A stretch of 64,000 nucleotides of DNA from Agrostemma githago (GCA_958450325.1 OY288246.1:42275619-42339618), one strand, 5' to 3'. Positions 10,721-23,831 are shown, numbered from the stretch's first letter. Notes: generated from the sequence alone by a model not told the origin. A program made the numbers and translations.

Positions 10721-11079
10721 AGAGCAATCACCACAAAGGCCTCGAGGGCCACCATGACACCAAATGGATAAAGGGAAGGGAACATACAAAGAAAGACTAG
10801 CAATAAAAGACAGAAAAGAAAGGAGAGTCGCCTACCAAACGGTTAGCAACTCAATCATCTCCATCGTCTCAATGATCGTTATCGGCACCTTCCTTGTCTT
10901 CATCATCGTTATTCCTCTTCTTTCTCAAGGTAGTCGCATGGTTGGAGCATCGGGCTTGTATTGGGGTAAATGAGGTTGGGATTTGAGGGGAAACTCGGTG
11001 TATAGTGATGAGAAGTTGAGATGAAGGTGTATAATTGAGGTGTAAGGATGAAATGATAGTGGCAAGGGTGAGTAGGGAG

Positions 11080-11310
11080 GTTGGGAGGGGGTATAATGAG
11101 GTTGGGTGGAGCTTAACTGAAAAAAGGAAAGCGAAGAAGGGTGTTGTAGCCCTTCCCGGCCGTGAAGACACCCATCATGGTCGGGAGGAGTCCTTCCCGG
11201 TCGGGATGACCATGATCGCGGGCGGGATTGCTCATCAGAAGCTCCTGTTTTGCAGCACAACTCGTCCCGGTCGGAATGATGTTCATCCCAGGAGGGATGG
11301 CCTCTCTGGT
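11080..11310 (-). promoter_or_regulatory. Element B internal word cluster and TATA-like site
   Basis: Five or more CCCGGNCGGGA-type words (11,150-11,300), as in B's LTRs. On the coding strand they are followed by a pyrimidine-rich stretch and CATTATACCCCCTCCCAACC (about 11,100-11,080). The LTR promoter shows words, then CCCTATATATACCCCC. The parallel suggests a second promoter within the element. Downstream is a C/A/T-rich leader and a short degraded reading frame near 10,940. Confidence 0.5.
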
Positions 11311-11645
11311 TCTTCATTCCGCTAGATTCTACCAAGTCTTCCACCCTTAGAACTTTACCAACTACGGGATAAAAATCCCGTCCCCAAAAGCTTATAAAAA
11401 GCTCAAATACTGACTTCCTCCACCAAGCTTCAAACTCATATCATCCAACAACTCTTCAAAACTCTTCATCTTCACTTCAAACCTATCAAGTAAGCTCAAA
11501 ATCTTCCATCAAAACTCCCTCCCTCACATCGCTCAAGAAAGTTCCAAATTACAAGGATTCCACAAAGACTTACAAATCCTAGAAACCAAACTATCCAATC
11601 ATACAAATACAAATACAAAATCCCAAAAGAAGAAGAAAAAGATAT

Positions 11646-12494
11646 TTACAACATGATACTCTCACCATCCACGCTCCCATAGCCATCGAGGGCTCGGAGA
11701 AGAAAGTCCAATGCTATAGCAACATCTTCATGAAGGCTCATGTGGCCGAGCCAAGCTATCTTCAAGAGCTTCCAAGTCAGAGGCAAGAAGCAATCATCTA
11801 ATCCATTATGCTTGGGTTTATCGTGATCTCCCGGGTCTTTCCAACCAACATAGCAACGAATCTTATGACCTTCCGGTAGGTATAGTGGTCTAAAGTCATG
11901 CTTGGCGTTATGGTTTAGGAGATCACACCCTAAGGGTGTTGCTTCTTCTATGGGGTCAAGGGTGAAATTCTTTTCCGCCACCCGACAAGGATACACTTCA
12001 TCAACCATCTTACAAGACAAGGGACTCGAAATTAAGTGCGATAAAGGAGGTGAAGGCATCAAGTTTTCTTCATTGGAGGCTCTAGGGGAGACCTCATCGT
12101 TGTCCTTACTTGAATTCTCACCACGAGGAAATTCAAGGCCTTTGATGGCGGCCTCAATTTCTTCGACGGTTTGGTCTAGCATAGCATCTCCAAATCCCCT
12201 AATCGGCTCCTCCAATTTCCCATTCAAGGCAAGTTCTAAGGCATCTATCTCTTTCTCCCAAATATTACCTTCATTTTCACTCACCTTTTCAAGTTGGCCT
12301 AGAGGAGTCTTCTCTTCACTTGGCTTTAGATTGTCAAGATCCGGTTCATCACGAAGAAAATAATACAAATCCAATTTAATAGCCAATACATTGGCTTCCC
12401 AAGAGTTACTTTGAGAATCATGTTCAATTTCCTCCTCACGATCAACCCTTGAAGCTTCAACTTCCTCCATTATTTCCATAGCTTCACCATCCAA
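11646..12494 (-). pseudogene. Element B polyprotein C-terminal remnant
   Basis: A 282-codon acidic ORF with no protease, reverse transcriptase or zinc-finger motif. Its last 30 residues (AIALDFLLRALDGYGSVDGE) resemble the end of element D's gag-protease ORF (RAFDLFLRTLDEDGMGCS), so it marks the tail of the same kind of polyprotein after loss of the central domains. It overlaps no other plausible gene and follows the fragment at 12,666-13,181. Confidence 0.5.
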
Positions 12495-12665
12495 GCAACT
12501 CTCAACAATGATCTCTTAGTTGACCTTCCCTTCTTCATTCGTGGCTTCATAATCGGTTTGATTGCCTTGTGGAGACAACCAATCTTCTTGCCCAAATGAA
12601 CTTTCCTCAACAAGTTGCGGAGCTCGAGTGGTCAACATCGTGTAACGAGCCATAAGTGCATTAAT

Positions 12666-13181
12666 TCAAGCACGTTGAACCTCTTTTTGGGCCATGAACT
12701 CCTCTTGGTCCCTTTTCATTTGAATCATCATCTCTTGTTGACTCTTTTGCATTTGAATCATCATCTCTTGTTGATTCTTTCGCATTTGAATCATCATTTG
12801 ACAAAGCTCAAAGTTGGGGATTTTTGGTTGTGGGTCATGTGAAGGTATTTGGTAGTTGTTAGAATTTTGGAATGATCCTTGACAACTTTCATGATAACCA
12901 AATGAAGGGGGTTCATAAGATTGTTGATGAGATTGATATGGTTGGTAAAATTGTGGGTCTTGGTAGTTTGTCCCATGATTGTCCCATGATGATTGACAGT
13001 AGCTTGGATGCATAACGTTGCCTTGATACATTGAATTAACTAGAAACACTTGAGCAAACGTTAGAAGCCTAGTGCTTTTGAGGCAATAGGAAGAGACAAA
13101 ATAAGCGCACAATGAAAGAACGGAGATGCACAAGGAGAAGAAAACACAGAAATCGAGAACCAAGTCTAAAACTAAGCACAC
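12666..13181 (-). pseudogene. Element B gag-like linker fragment
   Basis: The meaningful part begins near 13,020 after the primer-binding region. It is a Q/N/Y/P-rich linker (YQDPQFYQPYQSHQQSYEPP) followed by heptad-like QQEMMIQMQKSQQEMMIQMK repeats. Element D's protein has the same kind of M/Q-rich coiled segment between zinc knuckle and protease. No capsid domain or knuckle remains. The first 50 residues of the ORF are leader sequence, not protein. Confidence 0.5.
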
Positions 13182-13200
13182 AAAAGTCTAAACTACGCCG

Positions 13201-13218
13201 TCCCCGGCAACGGCGCCA
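13201..13218 (-). other. Element B primer-binding site (tRNA-Asp)
   Basis: Minus strand TGGCGCCGTTGCCGGGGA, three bases inside the 5' LTR. Same site as element A. Confidence 0.9.
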
Positions 13219-13221
13219 ATT

Positions 13222-14756
13222 TGACGGTAAGGATTTGTCGTGGGCCCCACCGATCAAGATAAACCAACTAACCTAGGCTTGGTAGCTAGGGTAAGTCGGG
13301 TCGAAATCCACAGGGACGGGGAGTCGAACTAAGGTGAGCTACGATTCTAGACTAGGTCCAAGGGAACTAAACTAGGGTGACGGCAAAGGCGAACTAATGA
13401 CTAAGCTAAGGTCTAAAACACAAAGTAAAAGGCCAAACAAGCAAATAATGACAAATGGAAGCAAGTTAAATCAATAAGAAGAAACTAGGATTAGGTCGGG
13501 TTCATGGATGTCAAGGAGATCAAAAGAAGGAAACGAGAGTGCTAGCATGCTTTCGTAGCCTAGGTTACATTCGGGCTCTCGCTATTTAAACGGCCTAGGG
13601 GCTACGCTCTCGCTACTAGTGGAGGAACCAAACCTATCAAACAAACAAACAACATGCAAGAGAAGAGGCAAGAAAAACAAGGAATGATCATCTCAAGTCT
13701 CACAAGCATTTCATCAAACATGTAGAGTGCAAGGCAAATAGGAAACAACAAAAACAACAACTAGCACCACCAATTTCCACCCTAATCATCCCTAATTACA
13801 CCCAATCCCCCTACTAACCCTAGCAAAGGAATCTACTCACTCATATTCAAGATGACAACCACAACACACATCACAAAACAAGCATAACAATGGAGGTTCA
13901 TGATATGAGATTGAGTATTATCAAACAAGAACATAAACAAGAGAAAACTAAAGTAAAGAAGATTAAAGAGAAGAGAAATTATACCAAACAAAAATGAAAG
14001 GCAAAAGATTGAATCTCGTATAAAATCAACCCAAGAAGTATCTTCAATGTTGTCAATAGAGAAGAATTCTTCAATACATCTTCAATTGCACAAGAACTAA
14101 CTAGGATTAAACTAAGATTAAGGAGTAATTAAGGAGATTAAGCTAATCTACACTAATCTAAGCTAATCTAACCTAAATTAGTCTAGGGTTTAGTGGATGT
14201 AGGGTAATGAAAAGTAATGAAAAATTCCTTAAAACAATACAAGAGGGGGGGGGGGTATATATAGGGTTTCACGGGTAAGGGAGGCGAAAAAGCAAAACTG
14301 GGCAGAACTGGGCCCTTCCCGGCCGGGAAGGAAGTAATCCCGATCGGGAAGGAGTGGTCCTGGTCGGGAAGGTTGTGATCCCGGCCGGGATCACCCTCCA
14401 GTAGGCCGTCTCTTCTCGTCTTCTCGTCCCGGTCGAGATGGGTCTCTCCCGGGCGTGATGGGTCCTTATTTGCTCTTCCTAGGCTTCTTATCGATGCTCA
14501 GTGCTCAGAATATCATCAAGTGGGCTCCATGGGACTCGAGATCGAGTCTAAGCCACCGAGTCATCGTCGCTTCTCATCGTGGGCTCCATATGCGTCGAAA
14601 ACGAGTCGGAATCGTTTCATTTCTCTAAGATAGGCCTTAGGAACCTAAAACAAGCTAGAAGAAGTGTAAGTAGCCTCAAAACCGCTCTAAAGAGTGATTC
14701 CACAAGAGAAAATGGGACCAAACACGAGAAATAAACATTACCAAACACACTTATCA
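13222..14756 (-). mobile_element. Element B 5' LTR (1,535 bp)
   Basis: Starts TGATAAGTGTG on the minus strand at 14,756 and ends at 13,222 beside the primer-binding site. The word cluster CCCGGNCGGGA is at 14,310-14,455 and TATATATA at 14,256-14,263, in U3 order. A plus-strand G run (about 14,244-14,255) touches the TATA box. The right flank is CACTA transposase sequence, so B inserted into the CACTA element. Confidence 0.92.
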
Positions 14757-14761
14757 CGTAC

Positions 14762-17700
14762 CTACCTTCCCATCGCCCCTAGGCTTCAAAAATTATATGC
14801 AACCAGAACCATTGCCGAACAAATAAGGTGGCATAAAGAAGAAACTTGTGTAGAGGGGAAGATGTGTCATCCTAGTGATGGGGAGGAGTGGAAACGCTTT
14901 GATAGAATTTACCCTAATTTTGTTGAGGAACCCCGAAATGTGTGAGACTTGGGTTGTATGCCGATGGGTTTGCCCCTTTCGGTCAGTTCGGTAAGTCGTA
15001 CTCATGTTGTCCAGTCATGGTCACACCATACAACTTACCCCTATGGCTATGTCTGAAACCACCGTTCATCTTCCTTTCTCTTATTGTTCCCGGCCCAAAA
15101 AATCAAAAAAACCACTTGGATGTTTACTTACAACCAGTGATAGAGGAATTGAAACACTTGTGGGAAGTAGGGATTGAGACATATGATGTGTTATTGGTTG
15201 AAACAACATTTCCAGCTTAGAGCATCGCTTTTGTGGACTATAAACGATTTCCCTGCGTATGGTATGTTAAGCGGTTTGTCTACGACGGGCCAAAAAGTAT
15301 GTCCTTGTTGCATGACTGAAAGTAAAGCGTTCTACCTAATAAACTCAAACAAAATTAGTTGGTTTGACTGTCATAGACAGTTCCTATCCGAGGGTCACCC
15401 GTACAGGAAGAACAGGATAGCTTTCAAGAAGGGTGAGGTGGTGCTAGATGAGGCACCAATTCGTCTTTGGGGAGATGAGATATGGGAGGTGATTTCGGAG
15501 TTCCCATCTACTGTTGACGGCACCGATCAAGAGTTCAAGGATCTTAAGAAATTAAAAAAAGGTTGGTTTAAATGAAGCTTCTTCTTCGACCTTCCATATT
15601 GGAATACTTTATTACTCCGGCATAATTTGGATGTGATGCATATTGAGAAGAATTTCTTTGAGCAACTGATTCACATTGTCATGGATGTAGACGGTAAGAC
15701 ATGAGACACCGTAGGATCCCGAAAATATTTGAAGAAACTTTGTGATCGTCCGAAATTGCATATCAAGCGGGATGGGTCCAAGTAGGGATGACAGTGGGTC
15801 CAAGACCCGACCCAGACCCGAATGGGTCGGGTCTGGGTTTAAATTTTCCATACTCGATGGGCATGGGTCGGGTCTGGGTCCTCCCCAAAATATTCGGGTA
15901 CGGGTACGGGTCTGAATTTTGGGACCCGTACCCGACCCGTAGACCCGTTAAAAAAAATTCAATTTATAAAATCATCCTGACTTCAAACCCAAAACTACTT
16001 TTTCTAACTCAGATTCATTTCAGCATACATCTCCTTCTTTAGAGTAACACTACTGATTATGTGAACTATCCTCTATAGTACCACATAAGGAGTATGTTTC
16101 TTTAGTAAATTACTTTGTGCCCAATATTTTTAAGACCTTTGTGTTGTATTTTGTGAGACTTTTCGGTTGTATTGTAAGACTTGTAGACACCTTTTTTTTA
16201 TCATTTTTATGCGTGGTTTGTAAACACTTTTTTTAATTTTATGCGAAAGGAATGACACAAGACATTACGTATTTTTTTTTTCGGAAATTAAGTTCATGTT
16301 TTTCTACGAAATTTTCATCGATACGATAAATAATACAACAACACAATAATTAAGGCGGACCCGCGGGTAGACCCGGACCCGGTCCGGACCCAACCGGTTC
16401 GGGTATGGGTCTGATAATTTTGGACCCGTTCGGGTCCGGTTCGGGTCTGGGTCCAAGGTTGAAACTTCGGGTCCGGGTCTGGGTCGGGTCCGGGTCTGGG
16501 TCTGGGTGGACCCGACCCAGACCCGACCCGTTGCCATCCCTAGGTCCAAGCGTAGGGCTTTGTTTAGCCTTGACAAGGCATAGAGAAAGACTGTGTTAGA
16601 GTTGTTAGGGAAATTGAAGTTCCCTGATGGGTACGCATTCGATTTTAGTCGGTGTGTCGACATTAAGAACCTGAAGTTGCAAGGTTTGAAGAAGCACGAC
16701 TGCCACGTTTTCATGGAGCGGTTACTACCTGTGTCGTTGAAGCAACTCCTGCCGCAAGGTGTTTGTAATCCTATTACTGAGATATCTCAGTTTTTTCGAG
16801 ATTTGTGTTCGTCGCAGTTACAATTGACGACATGACTCGTTTGGAGGATCTAATTCCTCAGATATTGTGTAAACTTGAGATGATCTTCCCACCCTCCTTC
16901 TTTAATTCAATGGAGCATCTTCCGTTCCACTTTCTCTACGAAGCTAAAGTGGGAGGACCGGTCCAATATAGATGGATGTACCCGTTTGAGAGGTGAGAAC
17001 TTTCAAATACTTAATGAACCACTAACATTAAATATTGTAATTTATTATTAACATAATTGCTTGATTGTCATAGATTTCTCAACCATTGGAAGAAAAAAAT
17101 TGGTAACAAGGCGAGGGTTGAGGGCTCCATATGTAATGCTTACCTAACAGAGGAGATAGCCAACTTCTGCTCTCTGTATTTCGAGAAAGAAGTCAACACC
17201 AAAGCCAAAAATCTCATTCTCGAAACACATGAGATGATTGACCCCTACATACCAGACTTTTTCCAAAGTAAGGTAGGTGAAGGATCTTCATCAGCTGGGG
17301 GGTGGAGGATGTTAGATGAGAAGGAATACAATCGTGCTCACCTTTACTTGTTATCAAACTGCGAAGTATTGGAGCCGTATGAGAAGCAGTTTGTAACTGA
17401 ATTTCTCGCTGCTAATCAAAATTTAAATGTTGATGATGTTTGGAATAAACATGAGGAACAATTCCCTAGTTGGCTTAAGGATCATGTAATTGCTTCGAAT
17501 ATCCAGGATGATTTGGTTAGGACTCTAGCATTAAGTCGTTTGTGGAAGGTTAGAACTTGGAACCGGTATTCGGTTAATAGTTACAATTTCCATACATTTG
17601 CTCATGGTAACAGTAGGGCTAGATGTATTTTCGGTGTGACTGTATCGTCACTTGATGGTGACGACTATTACGGTCTACTAGAGGACATCTTCAAGTTGTG

Positions 17701-18471
17701 GGTCGCAGTCGATGCACCAGCGGGCGATGAAGGTAAGTATGTCCTTTCCTTTGATTTTTATTTTGGATTCTTATTTAACGTTTTCATTAAAAATATTAAT
17801 AAGAAATCTACATGTACTGTTAACAGTTGAAGAAGAAAATAGGAGAACTCCCCGACGCTGCACAGTTGTTTCTTGACACGAAGACCAAGGTGGAGAGCAA
17901 CGGTCGAAGGGGCTTCATTTCGAAGAGGGACGCCACAATTTGTGTGAGTTTCTAACATAAGGCTTCTTTATATTGTTCTTTCGATTGTGACTTTGTCAAT
18001 GAAATCTCACCTAATAATCAAATCATTTTCTTTTAGAAAGCATATAAGGAAGCCACTTCCACGGGCGACGCTGAAGGTAGGGATCCGAACCAGGTATGGT
18101 TCAATGTCGTGCAAGGGTACCGCAAGGGAGTGGTGTACGGTACAAGAAACGCTCACACCCTCTACTGGACACCACCAAACGCTCGGAGGGGGGGGGGGGG
18201 AGTACGTACCGTCTGTTGTGACACTAAGATGAGGTTGAAAATACAAGAAGGGAAGGCGGAATGGGTTGCTTTGGCTGATCAAGTGATGGAGTAGTCTGAC
18301 CATGTAAGGCAACATGATGAAGTCAGTAGGCAAATACTAGAAGAGCTAGCCCGCCTGAGGAGCATGCAGCAGCAGAACTACAATGCCGACCCCTTTTCCC
18401 GACCCCCAGACCCTAGAGACCCCTTCAATGGGGGTGGTAGTGGTGCTGCGGCTTCCTTTCCCGTTCGTTGA
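14762..18471 (+). pseudogene. TNP2-like CACTA transposase, broken
   Basis: Homology runs in order through several frames. RIYPNFVEEPRNV, then RLGLYADGFAPFGQFGKSYS and PYNLPLWLCLKPPF (14,800-15,215), DFPAYGMLSGLSTTGQKVCP (15,246-15,310) and FPDGYAFDFSRCVD with FHFLYEAKVGGPVQYRWMYP (16,600-16,995) are the Tnp2 region. NHWKKKIGNKARVEGSIC onward (17,070-17,740) looks like the DUF4218/DUF4216 part after an intron. A C-terminal segment rich in KAYKEA..GRDPNQVW..VVQGYRKGVVYG (18,030-18,290) resembles the plant En/Spm accessory transposase. Frameshifts near 14,945 and 15,215, stops near 15,700 and the MITE insertion inactivate it. The N-terminus is cut off by element B. Confidence 0.82.
15783..16542. 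mobile_element. hAT-type MITE in the transposase gene
   Basis: A 760-bp insertion flanked by the 8-bp duplication GGTCCAAG (15,775-15,782 and 16,543-16,550). Terminal inverted repeats start TAGGGATGACAGTGGGTC on the left and TAGGGATGGCAACGGGTC on the right. Inside both ends are arrays of GGGTCTGGGTCC/GGGTCGGGTC in opposite orientation, around an AT-rich core of no coding value. The 8-bp duplication and end sequence indicate the hAT superfamily; it codes for no transposase. Confidence 0.92.
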
Positions 18472-18734
18472 GTAGATGTCAGTAAATATAGATTAAGAAA
18501 CCTAGCTTGTAGTTTATGAATGTTGATTGAAAACATTTTGTAACATTACTCTTAATTTAGTTTATTCACATTTAGTTACCTTGGTTGGCAATTATGGAAA
18601 TGTGAAGCCGGCATTATGTGGCTGATACGTCTTTAGTGTTTGGAATGTGTTTGGAACGTGTTTGTCATTGTTGAGTTGTTTTTCTGTTTGCATATTTTGG
18701 CTAGAAATGAAACAAATTGAATCGGCCAATTACA

Positions 18735-19085
18735 GATCCATTAGCGATCGATATTGGTCGCTAAAGGAGATTCTTAGTGACTGATAAATGTCGCTAAGTA
18801 AGACGCCCAAAGTCCCAAAAAGTCGTCATTTGACCCCATCAGTGACCGTTATCAGTCGCTAAAATCATCCCCTTAGCGACCGATATCAGTCGCTAATCAT
18901 CACATTTAGTGACTGATGTCGGTCGCTAATCTTAGCGTCTGATATCGGTCGCCCGTGTTTTTTAGCGACCGATATCAGTCACCCGTCTTCTTTTCAAGCG
19001 ACTACTAGGTGTGACTGATTCTCAACGGCTGTCATCCGTCGCGCATTTTTTTAGCAACAGATGACGGTAGCTGATTTCTGTCGCC
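18735..19085. repeat. CACTA subterminal repeats
   Basis: About ten diverged copies of a 15-20 bp unit close to TTAGCGACCGATATCAGTCG, in both orientations. They are the expected binding sites for the element's DNA-binding protein next to its terminus. Each unit is itself nearly palindromic (GCGAC...GTCGC). Confidence 0.8.
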
Positions 19086-19429
19086 TGTTTTGTTTTTTCT
19101 AGTAGTGTCAAGTCGGGCCCTTACATGCTCGGGCAGCCTATCACGCCGGCGTAGTCAATCCTAGGTTGCTCGTCTCGGCCCAAGCCTCTTCTCCAAGTGA
19201 GCTCCCCCACACGCCTCTAGCACTAGCGTCCTTAGCTTGAGTCTTAATTTTTTACTTAAGACCCGACTCTAATCAAACCAAAGTAGCAGGAGTCTCTCCG
19301 TCATCGTAGAAACTCTTGTTGTCCTTAGCCGTCTCCTAGCGAACCAAGTCGAAGGCTTCATCAACCTTCAAGGGCTTGCGGGCCTCTTCCGACTCTTCGG
19401 AACTCCATTTTCAATAAGACTCGGAAACC

Positions 19430-20571
19430 TAAACGGAATGGCAAGGGTTGGATACGGTCCAGATGACACGGGTATACCAACGCTGAAACCATGTATCGCA
19501 CATCGCGTTCGTCAATTGGAGCGGGACGCTGATGATAGCCACAGACTCAAGGATCCGTTGAGTCCATCCGAACTGTCCTAGAATATAGTTCGGGTAGATT
19601 TGAACAGTCCAATCAAGTGACAGGACCACTAGGTACCAGGCCTGATCCTTCTTGGCTAGCCCCGTCAATCTACAGAGGAACCATTAAGCAACATTCCACC
19701 TGATCAAGGGAGCTCCGTGGAATATGAGCTCCTTGACCTAGTAAGTCCGGTTTATGTCATGACTCGGACTTCTACGTCGCTTCCTTGAGCTAACTTGGTT
19801 TAAACGATACTTGAGCACGTCCAGGGGATGCTCCATAATAGATAGTCACTCGTACTACCAAACCTGACAGAACAAAGTTTATAAGTTTCCGGAAGGAAAT
19901 GAAGAGTTTGCCAGAGAGCACTCGATCGATTGCCGAGTCTGACTCGATCGAGTGACCGCCCTAAAAACGGGCAGGGAGGCCCTCACCAAGGGCACTCGAC
20001 CGAGTGACCCTTCTATACCAGGTTATCGCGTAAAAAAGAGCGAGACATATACCTGCAAAAGGCGGATGCTACCCATCATGCACGAGTCAGCTTCCATCCA
20101 CCCTTCAAAGGCATAGCGATGCAGTATACAAAAGGCGAATGCCCTACGCCTGGGAGAAGCAATAATTCTCATGTCCTTCGCATTCATAAACTTCTCAGCC
20201 AGGTCGAACACGGAAACGAAATTCCCCTGCACTATCCAGTCTGCCTCAGCGTGAGACAAACCCAGAAATTCCCTCAACTTCCTCCTCGGGTTAGGATAGA
20301 AGGGAGGAATAGTAGGACAGGTAGCGGGACACCAACCGCCCACAGTAGCAATTTCTTCTGGAAAAGGACATACCTCCCTCCGAGGGAACGCAAAAACGTG
20401 ATGGGTCGTATCCCAAAACGATAAGCAAACGTCTAGGAAGTTTGAATCTACCTTGAGACACTGCAACGGGAATAAAGCAAAAATTCCCATCTGATTCGGC
20501 TGAATCTTCTCCTCGTCCCTAAAGTTTCGGGACCACGTCCAAAGCAGCACAGTTAAATTCTCGATACCCAT
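19430..20571 (-). pseudogene. E1 antisense accessory gene (unnamed plant retroelement protein)
   Basis: Exon-like ORF 20,571-20,023 starts MGIENLTVLLWTWSR and includes FPEEIATVGGW, PNPRRKLREFLGLSHAE and MNAKDMRIIASPRRRAFAF. A splice donor (CAG/GTATATG) follows near 20,050; homology resumes by 19,668 with AWYLVVLSLDWTVQIYPN. A second copy lies at 60,620-61,750 and a third in both palindrome arms. It runs opposite to the LTR at 21,059, as the additional ORFs of some Tat-lineage elements do. The intron carries CACTCGATCGAGTG words like the LTR. A stop near 19,685 suggests a pseudogene. Function unknown. Confidence 0.5.
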
Positions 20572-21058
20572 AGCAAATATTCGAATCTTTTTCTCGAGAG
20601 TTCGGGGAATTTTTGAGGAGAGAATATGAAGATGGGTGAGGATGCAAAAAGTAAAGCGAGAGGTTCATGTATTTATACACAAAAACCCTGGCAAACTCAA
20701 GCTACAACGGGCCACCTTACCCCACATGCCTACGCGCGCAGGCCCGATCCAAGTCTTCAGCTCCTTCAATCCCAATATAGGAATGGAGTCATCCCGAGCA
20801 TTCCTCCACGATGAAATTTTTGAATTTTCCAAAATTTTCAAAATATCAAATCTTTACTTCCCCAGCGGAACCGAGTAGGTGTCTCACCTAAATGTTACAT
20901 TCAGAAAATTATGTGTCTGCATATAGGTACACCCGTGACTTCGAAAGCAGGTCCAACTCCCCACGGAGCTAATTTTATCAACTCAGGTATGATTTCTATC
21001 TTATGGCTGGCGACTCCGACTTTCGTCTTGTCCAAGCCTCAGTCAGAGTGGGGGGCTT

Positions 21059-23823
21059 TGTAGACACACGCATTTTGACTGCTTGTGTCTATAGTTGTCT
21101 TCAACAAAACACTCGATGATGATCGGACGTTAACATGCATTAATACGCTCGAATACGGGACTCGGAATCAATAGTATCCGACGTGGGCACTTAGTGGAGT
21201 ACAAATCTCTCAAAACCAACCTCAAATTCAGACTCAGTGGGTCGTTTCCAACAAAATAAAGCTATTTTGAGCTTAAACCATCACCGGGGGTAAAACCGCC
21301 TTTTGCGACCGAGCCGAAACCGGTCAAAGTCAAAACTCGAGAACGTAACCAGCCTTACGCTGCTTCCAAATACAAACCAAATCAAGTCAAGGTCCAAGGT
21401 CAAAATAAAATCCCAACCTTCCTAAAAAGGCTCACCCGCCTAAGAGCACTCGATCTAATGACCGCCCAAAAAACGACCATGACCCTTTTCTAAGAGCACT
21501 CGTAGGGCCACATGATCGAGTGACCCCAAACTTGGGGTAATAACTATATATACCCCCCTTTGCACATCATTTGGGAGGATCTTGAACCCTCATTTTCACC
21601 TTCCTCCTTAACATTATTAGCATTGCAAGGAGCCCTTCATACTCACATACACACACAACCATTCCCGAGACCTAGCCTCCCGAAAAACGAGAATATCGTC
21701 TCCTTAATCACATCCTAACTCACCCTAGATACTCGAACCGCTCCCATGCCCATGACAACACTCTACGAGCCCGTATACCGAGATCATTAACATGTAGGTT
21801 AAGGGTGTACCAAATCCCGTTCTCTAATCTCTAACTCTCTTTTCAATTTTTTATACTAATTAATAACTACTAACATTTACATTATCGTTACTAGCTTTTA
21901 ATTTCTGTTCCACAAACATTTAATTATCATTTTTCTATATTCCGTTATGTATAATACCGTGTATATTACGATATAACAAAAACTATTTTCAAACCGATTC
22001 GAGCAACGTCCAATGATGCTAAATCGATCGTCATAGGCTTTAAAAGCCAAATTACGACGTCGAAATGCAAAGGACCTAAGTTTTGTGATGACGATCGAGT
22101 TTTTCAATCAAATACATTTGATGATGAAATTCCGCCTAAAGTCCGTTAAAATTCTCGACAAGTCGTAATGGAGGGGGCGCCCTTCGAGGCGCGCTGCCCT
22201 AGACACTTAAAGGTTAGGGCGCCTTATGGCGTACGCATAACCGTCGGATTATAACGCAATCGCGGTAATTTGTTATCAAGTGTGTTCGATGTCATTCTCA
22301 AAATGTTGCTCTAAAGGCCCGATGTCGATTCCGTAATTGAATGTCACGCGTAAAAGAGCTATCGACAATCAAGTTAGCATGAAATCCGATGACGTCGAAC
22401 CAATCGTCGTATGGTCCATAAGGACCGACAACGACATTGTGACGCGGAGGGATTTGATATTCATTCTAGCGTTATTATTTTTGATTCCATAAAAATTGCT
22501 CTAAAATGTTTGATCGAGTGTCGGATATGACGAGCCATCGAGAATTGGATTAATGCAAAACCTAGTGACTTCTAACCGATTTTCGTAGGGTCCATAAGAC
22601 CCGACAATGACGTCGTGACACGGAGAGGCCCGATATTTTCATTGGTTCGGCAATTTCTCGATTTGAACGACAAATTCACGAAATTGGTTGTTTTGGGCAA
22701 AACCTCCACCCGTTACTGAGGGCACTCGATCAAGTGCCTAAGGGCCACTCGATCGAGTGACCCCCTCAAAAATGGGCAGAGATTTTTTTGTCTAGAGCAC
22801 TCGACCGAGTCCCCTTAATGACTCGATCGAGTGTTCCCTAATAAGCCTCCAGCGAGAGCCTAAAGACGATATAAACTTCCGTCGAGTCACATTTACGACT
22901 CTAAGTCGGTACGTGCTAAATCAATCACGTATTCATCTTCTAAAAACCCATACATCATATCATATTCTAATATATTATTTTCTAGTTACCTTCACGACTT
23001 TGAGTAAACGTCTCTTGTGATTAATCTTACATCAATGACTCTTTAGTTGTATCCGATATGTGATTAGTCGAGACATCTCCATTTCACTATGATAAGTCGG
23101 GACAAGACCCCGAGGCCCGGGATCAAGCTAGCATTACGCTTTGGTCCCGTGCACTAAACGTGTTTAAAGCCTTGTTTTTCGGTCAATAGACAACGTAATG
23201 TGTAGATGATCGGAGTTCGTCCAATTATTCGGTTTACGGTTTCAATTACATTTTCTATTTACGGGTCCGTTTATAGATTACTTTACCATTGCTAACCCGT
23301 TTATCATTTTACGTTTTTTTCCAAGTATTGTGAATTATGGGTGGTATTCCGCCCGTGTAATTTGTAATTTACTTTTAAGTTGTTTATTTTCATTGCGTGG
23401 CATTTACCGTTTTATAAATGAATCCACATGCCTAAACTCAACTTCGACATATTTAAGACACACTAAACACGTATTTCACATGCGTAGGTTAAAATGCTGT
23501 TTGCATATCATTTCATCGTCTTACTAATTCGCGTACACGAGCACTGATAGATATCCTAGTAGAGGCCGCTAAGTGCGGGCAGATTTGGGTGTCCTTTGTG
23601 CACTTCCCAACACGTACCCTCACCCCTTACTCAGAACCTTTGGTTTTCGGATGCCCGAAACCGTTGGCGAAGGAGAGTCATTCGATATACGATATTCGGC
23701 AATTCGACATCGATATCATTATGCAAAAGGACGAATCCCCATATGCTCTAGCACTAAAGCGGGCTGTGCTTTGTGCGCGATACGTAAGTATAGAGTGGGT
23801 TAGAACGGGTCCAATCTCCCACA
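21059..23823 (+). mobile_element. E1 LTR (about 2.8 kb), Tat/Ogre-like
   Basis: Begins TGTAGACACAC right after a purine tract (AGAGTGGGGGGCTT, 21,045-21,058) and probably ends at CTCCCACA (23,823), just before TGGCGACTCC at 23,832. It contains CACTCGATCGAGTG-type words at 21,445-21,530 and again at 22,730-22,850, a TATATATA box at 21,545-21,552, and two diverged copies of a segment around GTCCATAAG..CCGACAA (22,420 and 22,590). The ends are inferred from motifs, not from a second copy, so they may be off by a few bases. Confidence 0.6.
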
Positions 23824-23831
23824 AGGTTCCG

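Larger units (their letters stand above)
14757..19107 (+). mobile_element. CACTA (En/Spm) transposon, right-hand part
   Basis: TNP2-type transposase remains, then a subterminal repeat zone, then the terminal CTAGTAGTG at 19,107 (inverse CACTACTAG), typical of CACTA ends. The left end is not in the window; it should lie beyond element B's 3' LTR, left of position 1. The three bases after the end, TCA, are the expected site-duplication size but cannot be matched here. The element lies inside E1 sequence. Confidence 0.88.

Noticed and set aside
10467..10757. 96-codon ORF (and the D homologue at 27,957) as a small conserved protein
   Set aside because: The peptide similarity follows from the conserved hairpin repeats; the D frame ends early and the coding strand of both elements is the opposite one.
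20636..20878. 80-codon ORF upstream of the E1 accessory gene
   Set aside because: No recognisable domain; it overlaps the leader of the antisense gene and is not preserved in the second E copy.
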